Counted from the first letter of the stretch, positions 25,512 through 36,917 are shown. The stretch: 64,000 nucleotides of DNA from Spiroplasma endosymbiont of Cantharis nigra (GCF_964019925.1 NZ_OZ026470.1:682001-746000), one strand, 5' to 3'. Made by a program: numbers and translations. The notes: generated from the sequence alone by a model not told the origin.

Positions 25512-25525
25512 TGTTTAAGTGCTAA
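25499..25525. promoter_or_regulatory. CIRCE operator of clpB, distal copy
   Basis: TTAGCAATG, 9-nt spacer, AAGTGCTAA; the outer six bases on each side are perfectly paired. It covers the -35 box. Its centre is 50 bp from the proximal copy. Confidence 0.75.
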
Positions 25526-25642
25526 TTTTTTGAAATTTTTATAAAATAATTTGAATTTAAGAATAAGGTGTTAATTGCTTACTTATCAATTAGAAATCTA
25601 TCTAGTAAATATACATCCCAACTAAAAATAAAAGCACAAATT

Positions 25643-25670
25643 AAAAGCACTAGTTTAGACCAGTGCTTTT
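25643..25670 (-). terminator. Terminator after the 248-aa hypothetical gene
   Basis: Stem AAAAGCACT / AGTGCTTTT with a 10-nt loop and a short T-run on the minus strand, a few bases past the stop. Confidence 0.65.
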
Positions 25671-25675
25671 AAGTA

Positions 25676-26422
25676 TTAAATTTTATTAGAATAATTTTCC
25701 TCAATAAAAATACAATATAGTTGCATAAAAGTGGAATAAGCTAATTTTGCCTTTTCTTTTAAATTTAAATTTGAAGTTGATCTAATTACTTCTCCTTGAA
25801 AGAGTTTCATATTTATTGGCAAATATTTAAATACATCCAAATTTATATTTTTATTTAGCTCAATAAAATCTTCAGTTTTATCTGATCTCAAAACTAAATT
25901 TAAAAGCAGTTTTTGTTCTTCATTAATTAGACTTTTTAAATCTTCATTTTCATTAAAATCATAAAATAGTAAAATTAACTTATAATTAATAGCATTTGAA
26001 TCCTTAGAGTTTTTAATTTTTTCAGTTTGTTTTTTAGTTAACTTCAATCAAATATTTGAGTTATATCTTAATTGAGTTAAAAAGATTTGTTTTAAAATAA
26101 ATACTCTTTGCAATATTTTAAATCCATTGCCAATTGTAAACTTACTAGAAAAAAACATTGTTGTTCAATAAGATATATTCTCTGTTAGTTTTCACAAAAT
26201 ATAAGTCTTATTAAATTCTCTTTCCAACTCTTTTACTATTTTTATGAAAGAATTACTTTTAATTGCCTCAGAAAAAAGTATATCGTACTTTTGCTCTATT
26301 TTTACCTGAGGTTGATTTGAAAAGTTATATATAATATCTTTAAAATCTATAAAATTATCATCATTAGTTACTTTTAAAAAAGATAAATTGTTATTATCAA
26401 TAGTTTTTAATTGTTTAAGCAT
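25676..26422 (-). CDS. Hypothetical protein (248 aa)
   Basis: I do not recognise this protein. It is 248 aa, Asn/Lys/Ile/Phe-rich, with no clear signal peptide or membrane span; several UGA codons are Trp. It reads as helical throughout, with IFLTQLRYNSNIWLKLTKKQ in the middle. ATG at 26420-26422 follows GGAGGAA. It is 29 nt downstream of pncA and probably in the same transcript (hemW-pncA-this gene), ending at the hairpin at 25643-25670. Confidence 0.7.
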
Positions 26423-26451
26423 GTGTTCCTCCAAACAATTAATCGCTCTTT

Positions 26452-26955
26452 TTAATTTATTTTTTTAGAAAGATCATAATTAATTACAGAATTATATCCT
26501 TTTTTAATAGCATCATCATATGTAGCTTGCACACAAACTTCTAAAGCTAAACCACATATCTCTAAATCCTCTACTTTTTTAGTTTTTAATCAAAAGTCTA
26601 ATTCAGATTCAACATTTAACTTCTCATTTTCTTTATCTTTAGAAATATAAAAAGCAGAATAACTATCATAATCTAATTTAGTTCCTTTTCTTATTATTAA
26701 GTCAGCATTTGATGAATCAATAATAAACTCTGCACCTTGTGAATTAACTACGCAATGTTCTGGTCATTCAATAAAAGAAATGTGATTTTGGGGATGAAAA
26801 TCTCCGGAAAAAATAACATAATTTCCATTCTTTTTATATTCACTAATTTTGTTTTCAATTTTCTTTTGAATTAATTCACCCTGAGGCACATAAAGTTTTC
26901 CCAAAGGATTTGCAAAATCATATTGATAATCTACTACAATTAAAGCTTTTTTCAT
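26452..26955 (-). CDS. pncA: Nicotinamidase / isochorismatase-family hydrolase
   Basis: A 167-aa enzyme that converts nicotinamide to nicotinate for NAD salvage. Catalytic residues are in the expected places: Asp9 in IVVDYQYDF, Lys90 in IIRKGTK, and Cys141 in CGLALEVCVQAT. The metal site reads Asp52, His54, His58 in GDFHPQNHISF. The NAD synthetase gene nadE is also in this window (32036). ATG is 1 nt past the hemW stop. Two UGA codons are Trp. Confidence 0.88.
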
Positions 26956-26956
26956 A

Positions 26957-28069
26957 TTATAAAAAATCTATTAATATCTCATTTAGGATATTAAATCCCC
27001 TTTCTGTACATCTAAGATTATTATTAACTATTTCTAATAAATTTTGTTCAATTTTTTGTTCAATTTTTTGTTGATAAAAAGTAACTATCTCTTTATTTTT
27101 TTCTAAAGACACATCAATTCCTTCTACCATTCTTAAACCCATCATTATAATTTGAAAATAATAATCTTCTTGTGAAAGCAACTCAAACTCTTTTTTATAA
27201 TTTAAAATATTGCCTTCATTTTTAGTCAGATAATATTTATTATCAATTTGTTCAAATCCTGTAGCACCAATACCTACACCAGCAAATGTGGAATTATTTC
27301 AATAACTAATATTATGAAATGATTTATTATTTTCTCCTAAAGCATAATTTGATATTTCATATCTAATATAACCTAAATCTTTAAGACCTTGATTAACTAT
27401 TTCATCAAATAACTCGTCATTTTCGGGTAGTTTCATATTTTTTCTTCCCCAAATTGATTTTTCTTTCATTATTAATGAATATCATGAAATATGATCTGGT
27501 TTTAATTCCTTAAGATACTTTAAATCTGTTGCAATATTTTCTTTAGTTTGATCATATAAGTTATACATTAAATCTATACTTACATTTTTAAATCCCGCTT
27601 TTCGAATTAGTTTGAAAGCTTTTATTGCTAATGAATTATCGTGAATTCTTCCAATTTTTTTTAATAATTCATTGTCAAAAGTTTGAATTCCCATACTAAC
27701 TCTATTAATATTAAATTCCTTATAAATATTTAATTTTTCTAGTGTAACTGATTCAGGGTTTAACTCTATTGAATATTCAAAGTTTGGTTTATTAGTAAAC
27801 TTTAAAAGAATATTGCACATCCTTCTTGTTTGCTCTTCGTTTAAACAACTTGGAGTTCCTCCCCCAATATAAATACTTTGAATATCTTCTAATCTATTTT
27901 CGTAGCCCTCTAATTCAAACTCAATTTTGTCTAAATACTTTTCAATTATTTTTGGATCTTGTGGTTTTTTTACTTTTACAAAATCACAATAAAAACAAAT
28001 ATGTTCACAAAATGGAATGTGAACATATAAACTATTAATTTTTCTATCTATTGATTTATTACTCCTCAT
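26957..28069 (-). CDS. hemW: HemW-like radical SAM protein (oxygen-independent coproporphyrinogen oxidase family)
   Basis: A 370-aa radical SAM protein. The CxxxCxxC motif is Cys21, Cys25, Cys28 in PFCEHICFYCDF; IYIGGGTPS and the ELNPES and RVSMGIQTF motifs follow, with the HemN C-terminal domain at about 290-370. HemW is thought to be a heme chaperone rather than an oxidase. No heme genes are seen here, so its mollicute role is unclear. ATG at 28067-28069 overlaps the upstream membrane-protein gene by 22 nt and lacks a good ribosome site; an AGGAG lies just inside the frame, so a slightly later non-ATG start is possible. Confidence 0.88.
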
Positions 28070-29532
28070 GGTTTTAATGAAAGACCTCTTTTTTTTCTAA
28101 TAATTAATCAAGGTATAACAATTAAAAATAAAAGAATTGCCATTGAAGTAAAGAATATAATCATACAAACTTTATTTGCTTTTTTTCTAATTTCTTTTAT
28201 TTCTTGTTGTGGTATTATTTCATATCCATAATACCCAATTAAATTATTTTTTCTTGTTCTAGTTGTTACTATGTTTAATACGTGAACTATTAAAGTAATA
28301 AATAAAATAACTATATTTGTTTTAATTTCTGAATCTAGTGATTTCAGACTCCCAACTTTTCAAAATAAGAAATAAATATCTGGATTTCCATTTAAATATT
28401 TACTTTGTAAACCATACATTATTGCTAATGAAATTGCTCCAAAAATATAAATACAAAATGATACTCAGTTTAAATAAACTCCTCTTGATATTAAAGTTCT
28501 ATAATTTCTAGTAATAAAATAAGGTACGAGCTCTTTTCCAAATAAAAGATCCTTTTCATATTTTTTGACATTTGAATAAATAAAGGCAAAGTCAGTTAAA
28601 CTAGTTATAAAAAATCCTGCTGATACAATTAATAATGTTATTGAGAAGAAAGGATACATTACTTTTGCTCTTTCTACTCCCATGTAAGTTCCATTATCTC
28701 CAGCTTTATAATAAATTGCTAACATAATTGAAGTCGTAATTATACCAACTACTCCTATTAAGAAAATTAAAAATATTCTTAATTTTTCACTTCTTATTTC
28801 CTTAGCTATTTCTTTTGGAATGATATTTGCCTTTTTCATTCTTTCTCCATATGAATTATGCTCATAAGGATTATAATTATTTGAACTAACTGGTGCATAG
28901 TCAACTTCTGGATTATATCCAAAATTTGGATTTGGATTATAAAATTGATTATTATTAGAGAAATCATTATAGCCATATTGCATATTATTATTTGGCATAT
29001 GATAATTTTCATATAAAGGCTTATTATTATAAATTTCATTTCTTTGAAGATTATTGATTTGATTGTTTGGAGGATAAACCATTCTATTATATTGATTTTC
29101 ATCTCTATAATTTCCATAATTAATTCTTGACATATTTTCAAAATCTAAACGCTCTTGTTTTAAATTATTACTATATTGATTTTGATAATTTACATATGAC
29201 TGCATTTGAGTTGGTTGATATCTTGGTTGTTGATATTGAATTAAATCTCTTTGATTATTTTGAAGATAGAATTTTTCATTTGGATCTCTTACTTCACTTC
29301 TCTTATAATCAGGCATTCTATTTTGTTGATAACTATTATCAAAATTTAATTGTCTTGGTCTTATATACCCAGAGTTCTTATTTTCAATTAAATTTTTTTG
29401 ATATATTGCTGTTTCGTTAAAGTAATTAGGATTATTTTGAGGGTTTGAATTTAACGCAAAAGTTCCAACAGTTTGTTGGTTTTGATTTTCATTTAATTCT
29501 TCATTTTTAATTGGATTTACTAATCCACTCAT
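28048..29532 (-). CDS. Membrane protein with Asn/Gln/Tyr-rich N-terminal arm
   Basis: A 494-aa protein in two parts. Residues 1 to about 240 are low complexity, dominated by Asn, Gln, Tyr, Pro and Arg (for example YQQPRYQPTQMQSYVNY), with no hydrophobic segment. The second half has about six hydrophobic segments (LRIFLIFLIGVVGIITTSIML, FFSITLLIVSAGFFITSL and later ones). ATG at 29530-29532 follows AAAGGGG at normal distance; an upstream ATG lacks a site. It ends inside the start of hemW. The function is not recognised; the arm is probably cytosolic and disordered. Confidence 0.8.
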
Positions 29533-29568
29533 AAAAAACGCCCCTTTTTTTATGAGCATAAAAAGGTT

Positions 29569-29844
29569 TTATTTTTTTCTTCTATCTCTTTGAATTTTTT
29601 TAATTTTAGCTATTTCTAGCTCAAAATTATTTCTTTGATTTTCAAATTTTTCAAGTCTTTTAAATTCATCTGCTGATACTTGTTCTTTTTCAAAGTAAAA
29701 TTTTGAATTTTTTCTAAAAAGTATTAAAAAATATATAGTTAAAGAAATAGATGCAATTATTGTAAAAACTAGCAATACAACTCATAAAGGAAGACTAAAG
29801 TCTAATACTTTAAAATTTGTTTTACTCATTAATAGTGTTTTCAT
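29569..29844 (-). CDS. Small membrane protein
   Basis: A 91-aa protein with one long hydrophobic segment (about residues 17-42, PLWVVLLVFTIIASISLTIYFLI broken by a UGA Trp) and a basic, probably coiled C-terminal tail (KRLEKFENQRNNFELEIAKI). ATG at 29842-29844 follows AAGGTGA; a second in-frame Met lies five codons later. It precedes the 494-aa membrane protein by 36 nt and may be co-expressed. Not recognised. Confidence 0.7.
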
Positions 29845-29917
29845 AACAATCACCTTTTTAGCCCAACTGTAAATTACCCTATCTACAATCTTAATTATAA
29901 TAACATATTTATTAAAA

Positions 29918-29943
29918 AAACTAGATTTTTTTAATCTAGTTTT
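29918..29943 (-). terminator. Terminator after the 163-aa acidic protein gene
   Basis: Stem AAACTAGATT / AATCTAGTTT, 5-6-nt loop, T-rich tail on the minus strand. Confidence 0.75.
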
Positions 29944-29953
29944 ATCATTTTTT

Positions 29954-30445
29954 TTAGTCTCAACTTGCCACTAAAGCGTCAATAATATCATTTTTTCACT
30001 CTTGAATATCTAAATCATTAACAAAAAAGTCAATAAATTCATCCTTTAAAGTAACAATTAAGTTCATTGAAAAGTCATTTAATTCAATATCTAATTCTTT
30101 TAATTTTTCTAAAACTTCTTTAGGAAAATCAGGACTAAAAGCAATTGATTGTACACAATCTTCTGCAAATAATTCAGCATCTGATTCTTCTTGCAATGAA
30201 CCCATTAGAGCAGAATAAACCTCTTCTTCACCTATTTCATTTTCTTTAACAACTCTTGCTATTTCTTCAAGGGGTTTTCCATCTAATTTTAATGGCTCAT
30301 AATTTTTTTCAATTTCTTCTCCAAATAAAACAATAGCAAAATATAAACTCATTCCAGCTATTAATTCTTCAAACATCTTATCTGCTATTTCATCTGGTAA
30401 ATTATCAATATATTCACTTATACTATTTGCTTGTACTTCTGTCAT
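29954..30445 (-). CDS. Acidic helical hypothetical protein
   Basis: A 163-aa acidic protein (many Glu/Asp, few Lys), predicted all-helical, with no membrane span. It begins MTEVQANSISEYIDNLPDE and ends in two UGA-encoded Trp (QEWKND… and SWD). It has a good ribosome site (AAGGAG) and a terminator directly after. I do not recognise the family. Its acidic, well-ordered composition differs from the Lys/Asn-rich unknowns around it. Confidence 0.75.
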
Positions 30446-30576
30446 TTTATAGTTCTCCTTATTTATTTAATTATCTAACAAAAAAGTCCATTAATATAAA
30501 AAAGTTTTAATAATTATCTATTTAATTGATTTATACTAATGACAATTATATAAGAGAATTTAATTTAAAAATAAAA

Positions 30577-30602
30577 AACTTCAACTTTTAATAATTGAAG
30601 TT
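30577..30602 (-). terminator. Terminator after the 367-aa lipoprotein
   Basis: Stem AACTTCAA / TTGAAGTT with a 10-nt loop and a T-run on the minus strand. Confidence 0.7.
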
Positions 30603-30636
30603 AATAATAAAATTATATCTAATATTTTTAAATAAA

Positions 30637-31740
30637 TTAACTGTTGATAATATCCATTTTTGTATATATTATACTGTTATAATCTCAACTCTTATTATTT
30701 GGTCCTCATATTTCAAATCCCCTATTATAATGACTTTCCTTATCTTTATTAGGATCTTCTAAGTCTATGATATGGTCAAAATAAAAATCTTTATAAGATG
30801 AATTTTCATATTTATAATTAAATTCAGAGGTATGAGATGAAACTTTACTTCTAATATATGAATTTAACGCATATTCAATTTCAGTATTTCTAACTTCTGT
30901 TTCTTCATCTTGCTTATAATCAATCTTTTGTTTAAATGTAAAATTAGCATTATATAATTTTAAATTTAGATGCTGATTTTTGCTATTTGCAATAATCTTG
31001 CCTTTTTCATTTACCACTTCTTCAATTAGTAAATCTGGAGAGTTTAGTTGACTACTATATTCTTCAAAAAATTGTTTCATTCAAGTGCTTAAATTACTTG
31101 TTACATACCCCACAAAGTAATCTATATATAATGAAATTAAACCAATATAAATATCTTCTCCTTTATTTGTTTTGATTTTTAGTACATCCTCTCATATCCT
31201 TGTACATGAAAATGTATAACCTGATATATGTCCTGATCCCAAAAATATTGAGAATGCATTTTTCTTTTTTAGATTCCAATGATTATCATTTGTCATTTCT
31301 GAACCAAATTCAATTTGAATATTATTATAAACATTTGAAAAAGCTTGTTTTACTTCATCTTCACTTTTACCAACATAAAATCCTGACATCAATTCTATTC
31401 CAAATGGTTTTTCTAAACTTGCATCCATTGGAAGTAAACTATCATATAAAAAATTAACATTATTATTATCTACATCATCTTTTTTAACGATTCTTTCATA
31501 TTTATTTCCATTACTTGAACCTGATCAAATCTTAAAGTGATCATCTTTTGATGATAACTCTAAGTCACCATTATCTAATTCATTAATTTCTAATGAACCA
31601 AATCTTTCTAAAATTTCTTCATCTGATCACTTAGTTTTCTCTTTTTCTGGGTCAGTTGTCCCTCCAAAACAAGATACTACTGTAAACGAACTTGAAGTTA
31701 CCAATGTTATTGAACCAAGTACTGCTAATAATTTTTTCAT
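30637..31740 (-). CDS. Surface lipoprotein
   Basis: A 367-aa protein with a mollicute lipoprotein signal: MKKLLAVLGSITLV, then SSSFTVVSC with the lipidated Cys near residue 24, followed by FGGTTDPEKEK. The mature part is hydrophilic, without membrane spans, and contains several UGA Trp. The signal resembles those of the lipoproteins at 46-50 kb, but the mature chain is unrelated as far as I can see. It is monocistronic, flanked by terminators. Function unknown. Confidence 0.88.
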
Positions 31741-32009
31741 TTTTAATTTTCTCCATTTCTTATAACTAACAAATTTTTTACTTATAATATATTATTTAAT
31801 TTGATTACTATTTTAAAATAATGAAGGGATAAAGTAATTAAAAAATTTTATATAAAATTATTTGTATACGTTATTTTATTTTTTAGATATATAAACTTAT
31901 TGATGAATTTTATTACTAAATATGTTAAATTTTTATTTCTATTTTTTACCCTTTCAAATTCATTTTATCAAAAAATAATCAAATAAGTGTTATTTTTTTA
32001 AATAAAAAA
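31741..32009. other. AT-rich intergenic region without a gene
   Basis: About 270 bp with no supported ORF on either strand. It must hold the promoter of the 367-aa lipoprotein gene; several TATAAT-like hexamers occur but none is decisive. Confidence 0.6.
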
Positions 32010-32034
32010 ACTTTAAAGTCTAAAACTTTAAAGT
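32010..32034 (-). terminator. Terminator after nadE
   Basis: Stem ACTTTAAAG / CTTTAAAGT followed by a T-run on the minus strand, next to the nadE stop. Confidence 0.65.
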
Positions 32035-32035
32035 A

Positions 32036-32764
32036 CTATCTAATATTTTTTGGAGCTGGAGCAGCTTTTCTTTTATGTTCTGAAATTTTGTTCAAATAAT
32101 CAACTCTTTCTTTTACTTCAATATCCACTAATTTACCACTAATATAATCATCGATTAAATCATAGCTAAAGCCTATTTCAGATTCATCTGTTTGATCTTC
32201 TCATAAACTTGCAGTTGGAGCTCTATTTATAATTGATTCAGGCACACCTAAAATTTTTGCAGCTTCTCTAACTTCTCTTTTTAAAAGATGAACAATTGGT
32301 AATAAATCCACTCCTCCATCACCAAACTTTGTAAAATAACCAATATGTCATTCATCAGCATTATCAGTTCCCAAAACTAAATAATTATGAGTTTGAGCCA
32401 TTGAATAAAGTGTTGTCATTCTTAATCTTGCTTTAGAATTTGCAAGAGCTATTTTTGATTGTTCAATTCCAGATTTATTTAATGAATCTGATAGAACCTC
32501 AAATGTTTTAGATAAATCAACTGATACATTTTTTAAATTAAGCTTATTAATTAATTCTAATTTGCATTTTTCATCTAACTCACTAGATTTACATGGCATT
32601 CAAACAGTCAAATAATCATCTGGAAATGCTTTTTTTGCAAGAGCTGCAACAACAGCTGAATCAATACCACCACTAATTCCTACAATAACACCTTTTTGAT
32701 TTGCTTTTTTAACTTCTTGTTGTAATCAATTTACTAAATAATCTAAATATTCTTTTAATTGCAT
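32036..32764 (-). CDS. nadE: NAD synthetase (ammonia-dependent)
   Basis: A 242-aa NadE. PP-loop motif GISGGIDSA at 29-37; [25 protein letters not shown] binds deamido-NAD and ATP; the C-terminus [19 protein letters not shown] is typical. It makes NAD from nicotinate adenine dinucleotide with ammonia; there is no glutaminase domain. ATG is 1 nt past the obg stop, giving a tight obg-nadE pair. With pncA at 26452 it forms part of a salvage route. Confidence 0.95.
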
Positions 32765-32765
32765 A

Positions 32766-34058
32766 CTAATCCATTCACTCCAATTCTATATCAAAAACTT
32801 TAACTACATCACCACGTTGGGCTCCTTTTTCTCTTAAGATATTATAAACACCTAAATGTTTAAGTTTTTCATTAAACAGTAGTAAATTATCATAAGTTGA
32901 GATTGGAGTTTTTTGATACGCTTTATAAACATCCTCACCTTCAATTCTTCATCTACCATTTCCAAGATTTTTGACTTGAATATCTTTTAAGTCAGATTCA
33001 AAGTTATAAACTTTATAATCTTGAGGATTTTCATCTTTTATTTCTCATAAAGGAATATCTTTTACTATTTCTAAAGTAGAACCTATTTCTAATAATAATT
33101 GATCAATATTAATTTTAGTCAATCCAGAAACTTCAATAATTTTTTTATCTTTATATTTTTCCTTAAAGTATAAAAGATTTATTTTAGCTTCATCAATATC
33201 AATTTTATTAGCTACAATAATTTCAACTCTTTTTTCTAAATTAAAATTATACTCAATAAGTTCTTTTCTAATTAATTCATAATTTTTTACAACATCTTCT
33301 GTTGCATAATTTCCTGACATATCAATAACATGACAAATTATTTTACATCTTTCAATGTGTCTTAAAAATTCATGACCTAAACCTTTTCCTAAACTAGCTC
33401 CCTCAATTAGTCCTGGCAAATCTGCTACAGTAAAAGTTCTTCCGCTTTTATCTCTACTCACTCCTAATTGTGGGTTTAAGGTTGTAAAAGGATAATCTGC
33501 AATCTGAGGTTTAGAGTTTGAAATAGCTCTTAATAAAGTAGATTTTCCAGCATTTGGAAGTCCAACAAATCCAACATCTGCTAATACTTTTAATTCCGCT
33601 TTAATATTTACTTCTTGTCCTGGGTCTCCTGCTTCAAAAATTGTTGGAGCCTTATTTCTTGAGTTTGCAAATCTTGCATTTCCTCTGCCACCTTTACCAC
33701 CTTGAGCCAAAACTTCTTGTTGTCCATCACTAATAAAATCAAATAATAATTCCTTTGTATCATTATTATAAATAATTGTTCCTACGGGGACTTTGATATA
33801 AGTATCCTTACCATTTTTACCATGCATATTTTTAATATCGCCTTTAAAACCATCTTCTGCACTGTAAAATTTTTGTAATTTTAAGTCTAATAATGATGAT
33901 TTACCTTCATCTGCTATGAAAATAATATCACCACCTTTTCCACCATCACCACCATTGGGTCCTCCATTTGCTACATATAGTTCATGACGAAAAGAAACAG
34001 CTCCATCGCCACCTTTACCTGATTTAATATTAAAATGCGCTAAATCTACAAATTTCAT
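32766..34058 (-). CDS. obg: GTPase Obg/CgtA
   Basis: A 430-aa GTPase involved in 50S assembly and stress signalling. Gly-rich Obg fold (about 1-158, with GKGGDGAVSFRHE and PNGGDGGKGG), G domain with P-loop GLPNAGKST (about 166-174), DLPGLIEGAS and ANKID, then the C-terminal OCT domain (about 345-430). The last 97 residues come after a UGA Trp. ATG at 34056-34058; normal length. Confidence 0.96.
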
Positions 34059-34083
34059 GAACTAAGTTCTCCTCTTTTATATA

Positions 34084-34437
34084 CTATTCTAAACTATCGC
34101 TATTCATTGATATTGATATTTCACCATTGATCAATTGAGTATAACAATTATGACATAAAAATGTTGGCATACCAATTGAAGCATTATAATCATCTAACTC
34201 TTGCCATGCTTCAATTTGAGGCTCTATCATGTCATTTAACTCATCATCGTCAATTTCAGGATTTTCATCCAATATTTCCTTTGCAATTTGGCCAAATGTT
34301 TTTGGTGCTTTTTCATCTATAAAATCTATTTCATCAATACCACAAACTGAACAAGTAACTCCAAATAATTGCATCATTACATTTTTTGGGTCATTGAATT
34401 TTACAAAATCCTCTTCTGTGAAAGTTGTTTTTATCAT
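34084..34437 (-). CDS. Small protein with two CxxC motifs
   Basis: A 117-aa acidic protein. CSVC at about 30-33 and CHNC at about 96-99 probably form one zinc ribbon split by a 60-residue acidic helical insert (QIAKEILDENPEIDDDELND). No membrane span. It lies between obg and a DUF3196-like gene. The family is unknown to me; zinc binding is inferred from the cysteine spacing alone. Confidence 0.75.
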   Translation of the reverse strand: MIKTTFTEEDFVKFNDPKNVMMQLFGVTCSVCGIDEIDFIDEKAPKTFGQIAKEILDENPEIDDDELNDMIEPQIEAWQELDDYNASIGMPTFLCHNCYTQLINGEISISMNSDSLE

Positions 34438-34455
34438 AATTTTTACCTCTTTTCT

Positions 34456-35199
34456 TTAAATGATATTATTTAACTCACTTAATAATAACATTGTATTTTC
34501 CTTATTAAAATCTATTTTTAATTCTAAACCCTCTTCTAAACTAATTCCTAATGAATCACAAGCCTTCATAATAATTGCCATTGCTAAATCATTTAATGTA
34601 AAGTTATCAAAATTTAAAATTGGAAAAACATTGTAAAAATATGAGTTTGCAATGTGTTGACAAATTGTAAATAAACTTGGATTTGAATCATAAATAGTTT
34701 GCTCTATTTTTAATTCAATATCTTTTAAAATTTCTTGTGCTTCTCTTAAATTAAATTTTGAAGGATTTATAGATATAGTAGAACCATTTTTTTCAATAAA
34801 TATTTCTTGATCTACTAATTGTTCAATTAAAACCATAATTAAAAATGTTTTATATTCCGCTTTTATCTCACCATCTAATAAATAAACTTTAATTTCTTCT
34901 AGAATTAATCTAGCATTTAATCCCCTCAAAGCATCAAAAGCCATTAAATGAGATTCTTGATCTAGTTTTTTTGACATAATATCAACAACTTTATCTGTTG
35001 TTCAATTTATAAAATTTTTTTCATTAAAATTAAGTTTTTCCATTATTTTTCTTTGCATTTGTTCCAACTGCTTTTCAAAATCTTGAGGTACATATGGAGC
35101 ATTTAATTCCTCACAAACAATTTCAAAAGCCTGATCATAATCATTTTTAGCCATTGCTTCACTAATTTTTTGCATTATTTCTTCATAATAATTTTTCAT
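34456..35199 (-). CDS. DUF3196-like mollicute protein
   Basis: A 247-aa helical protein starting MKNYYEEIMQKISEAMAKND, with the motif FEIVCEELNAPYVPQDFE that I associate with DUF3196, a mollicute family (MG237/MPN330 type) with a TPR-like N-terminus. The two halves are joined by a UGA Trp at residue 66. No signal peptide. ATG at 35197-35199 follows AGAGGT. Function unknown. It is transcribed toward the CxxC protein and obg. Confidence 0.65.
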
Positions 35200-35261
35200 A
35201 AAAGTACCTCTTAATATCTAATATTTTACCTTTTTTAAGAATTAAATAAATAGAAACAAAA

Positions 35262-35287
35262 AAATCTTTCAAATGTATGAAAGATTT
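35262..35287 (-). terminator. Terminator of the rpsP-rplS operon
   Basis: Stem AAATCTTTCA / TGAAAGATTT, 6-nt loop, T-run on the minus strand, next to the rplS stop. Confidence 0.85.
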
Positions 35288-35299
35288 AAAATTAAATAA

Positions 35300-35689
35300 T
35301 TATTTTTTAACTGCTGAAGCATCTTTTGTTTTATTATTAATAACTTCTTTAATACGTGCAGCTTTTCCAGTTAATTTTCTAATATAGTAAATTCTAGCTC
35401 TTCTTACACGTCCACGTTTAATTATTTCAATATTTTCAATAATTGGTGAATGAACTGGGAAAGTTCTTTCAACAAAAACTCCATTTGAGTTTTTTCTTAC
35501 ACAAACTGAATATGAAATTCCACTTCCTTGAGTTTTAATAACTACACCTTCAAATGCTTGGATACGGAATTTTTCTCCCTCTTTAATTTTTACATTAACT
35601 TTGATAGTATCTCCTGATGTAAAATTTGGAAGATTAGTATTCAATTGTTCATCAATTAATGCTTTTGTGTTTTTTGTTAACATATTCAT
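35300..35689 (-). CDS. rplS: 50S ribosomal protein L19
   Basis: A 129-aa L19 with the conserved [25 protein letters not shown] and the C-terminal [25 protein letters not shown]. It sits at the 30S-50S interface. It closes the operon rpsP / 86-aa gene / rimM / trmD / rplS, 2 nt after trmD. The first ATG is kept since AGGAGAT precedes it. Confidence 0.97.
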   Translation of the reverse strand: MNMLTKNTKALIDEQLNTNLPNFTSGDTIKVNVKIKEGEKFRIQAFEGVVIKTQGSGISYSVCVRKNSNGVFVERTFPVHSPIIENIEIIKRGRVRRARIYYIRKLTGKAARIKEVINNKTKDASAVKK

Positions 35690-35691
35690 AA

Positions 35692-36423
35692 TTATTTATC
35701 TCCTTTCATTTTTTTTAATTTTTCTATAAATTCTAAATCTAATTTGCTTAATTCACTCTTTTCTAAAAGATCTGGTCTTTTATTAAAAGTATTTCTTAAT
35801 CTACCTTCTTGACGATATTTTTCAACATTTGCATGATGTCCACTTGTTAAAACCTCTGGAGCTTTTTTACCTCTAAAATCAATTGGCTTTGTATAGACTG
35901 GATGATCTAATAAGTTATTTTCAAAACTATCATTTATATGTGAATCTTTTGCAATTACACCATCTAATAATCTAGTTATAGAATCTAAAATAACTATACT
36001 TGCTATTTCACCACCAGTTAAAACATAATCGCCAATAGATAATTCTAAATCAACATAATCTAGAATTCTTTCGTCAAAACCTTCATAATGACCACATATT
36101 AATATTATATGCTCATATTTTAAAGAATACTGTTTTGCCAAATTTTGATTTCAAGTTTGACCTTGAGGACTTGTTAAAACTACCAAACTATTTTCCTTTT
36201 TACAACTTTCAATTGCATTGACAACTGGTTCTACCATTAAAACCATTCCTTTTCCACCACCAAGTTGATAATCATCAACTTGATTATGTTTAAGGGTTGT
36301 GTGATTTCTAAGATCAATAATTTCAACATCAATGCTATTTTTTTCGATTGCTCTCTTAATTATTGACTCTGATATATAAGAATTAATTAAGTTGGGAAAT
36401 AAAGTTATAATTGAAAATTTCAT
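35692..36423 (-). CDS. trmD: tRNA (guanine-N1)-methyltransferase TrmD
   Basis: A 243-aa SPOUT enzyme that makes m1G37. N-terminus [13 protein letters not shown]-binding trefoil knot with [22 protein letters not shown] and the [11 protein letters not shown] motif. The Trp after GQT is UGA. ATG overlaps the rimM stop by one base (TAATG). Confidence 0.97.
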
Positions 36424-36917
36424 TATAATAAAACCTCAATTTGCTTCATATATATTTTCTTACTTTCAATATCTATTTTTTCCAAATAGAATTCAACGCA
36501 AGGAACCCAAATTTGCTTATTATCTATTTCAACTTTTATCAAGTCATGTGCACCATTAAACATTTCATCAATAACTTTTCCATAAGAATTTTTTTGATAA
36601 AAACATTCAAATCCAATATAGCTAAATTCCTCTTCTACAATTTCAGATTCTTTTTTTACATATACCAAACTATTAATTAATTTTTGAGCACTTTCAATAT
36701 CTTTAATATTTTCTAAAGCAATTATGTGTTTTTTATTTAAAAAGTAAGATTTTTCAACTTCAAAAACATCTAAGTTTTTAGAACTACTTTCTAAAAAGAA
36801 TTGCTCCTTTTTTATATCTTTAACAAGAATTAAATTACCTTCCAACTTAAATTTTACTTCACCTTTTAAACCATGGGTTGCAACAATTTTTCCTATTTTT
36901 TGTAAATTATTAAACAT
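36423..36917 (-). CDS. rimM: 16S rRNA processing protein RimM
   Basis: A 164-aa protein with the N-terminal barrel ([15 protein letters not shown]) and the C-terminal PRC barrel ([32 protein letters not shown]). It assists 30S head maturation near S19. It overlaps the upstream 86-aa gene by 8 nt and trmD by 1 nt. Confidence 0.94.
   Translation of the reverse strand: MFNNLQKIGKIVATHGLKGEVKFKLEGNLILVKDIKKEQFFLESSSKNLDVFEVEKSYFLNKKHIIALENIKDIESAQKLINSLVYVKKESEIVEEEFSYIGFECFYQKNSYGKVIDEMFNGAHDLIKVEIDNKQIWVPCVEFYLEKIDIESKKIYMKQIEVLL

Noticed and set aside
29127-29420. A plus-strand frame of 97 residues opposite the Asn/Gln-rich membrane protein
   Set aside because: It mirrors the low-complexity codons of the minus-strand gene and has no ribosome site.
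29551-29575. Hairpin-like CTTTTTATG/CATAAAAAAAG sequence before the 494-aa membrane protein
   Set aside because: It is A/T-only pairing over the ribosome site region; too weak to call a terminator or thermosensor.
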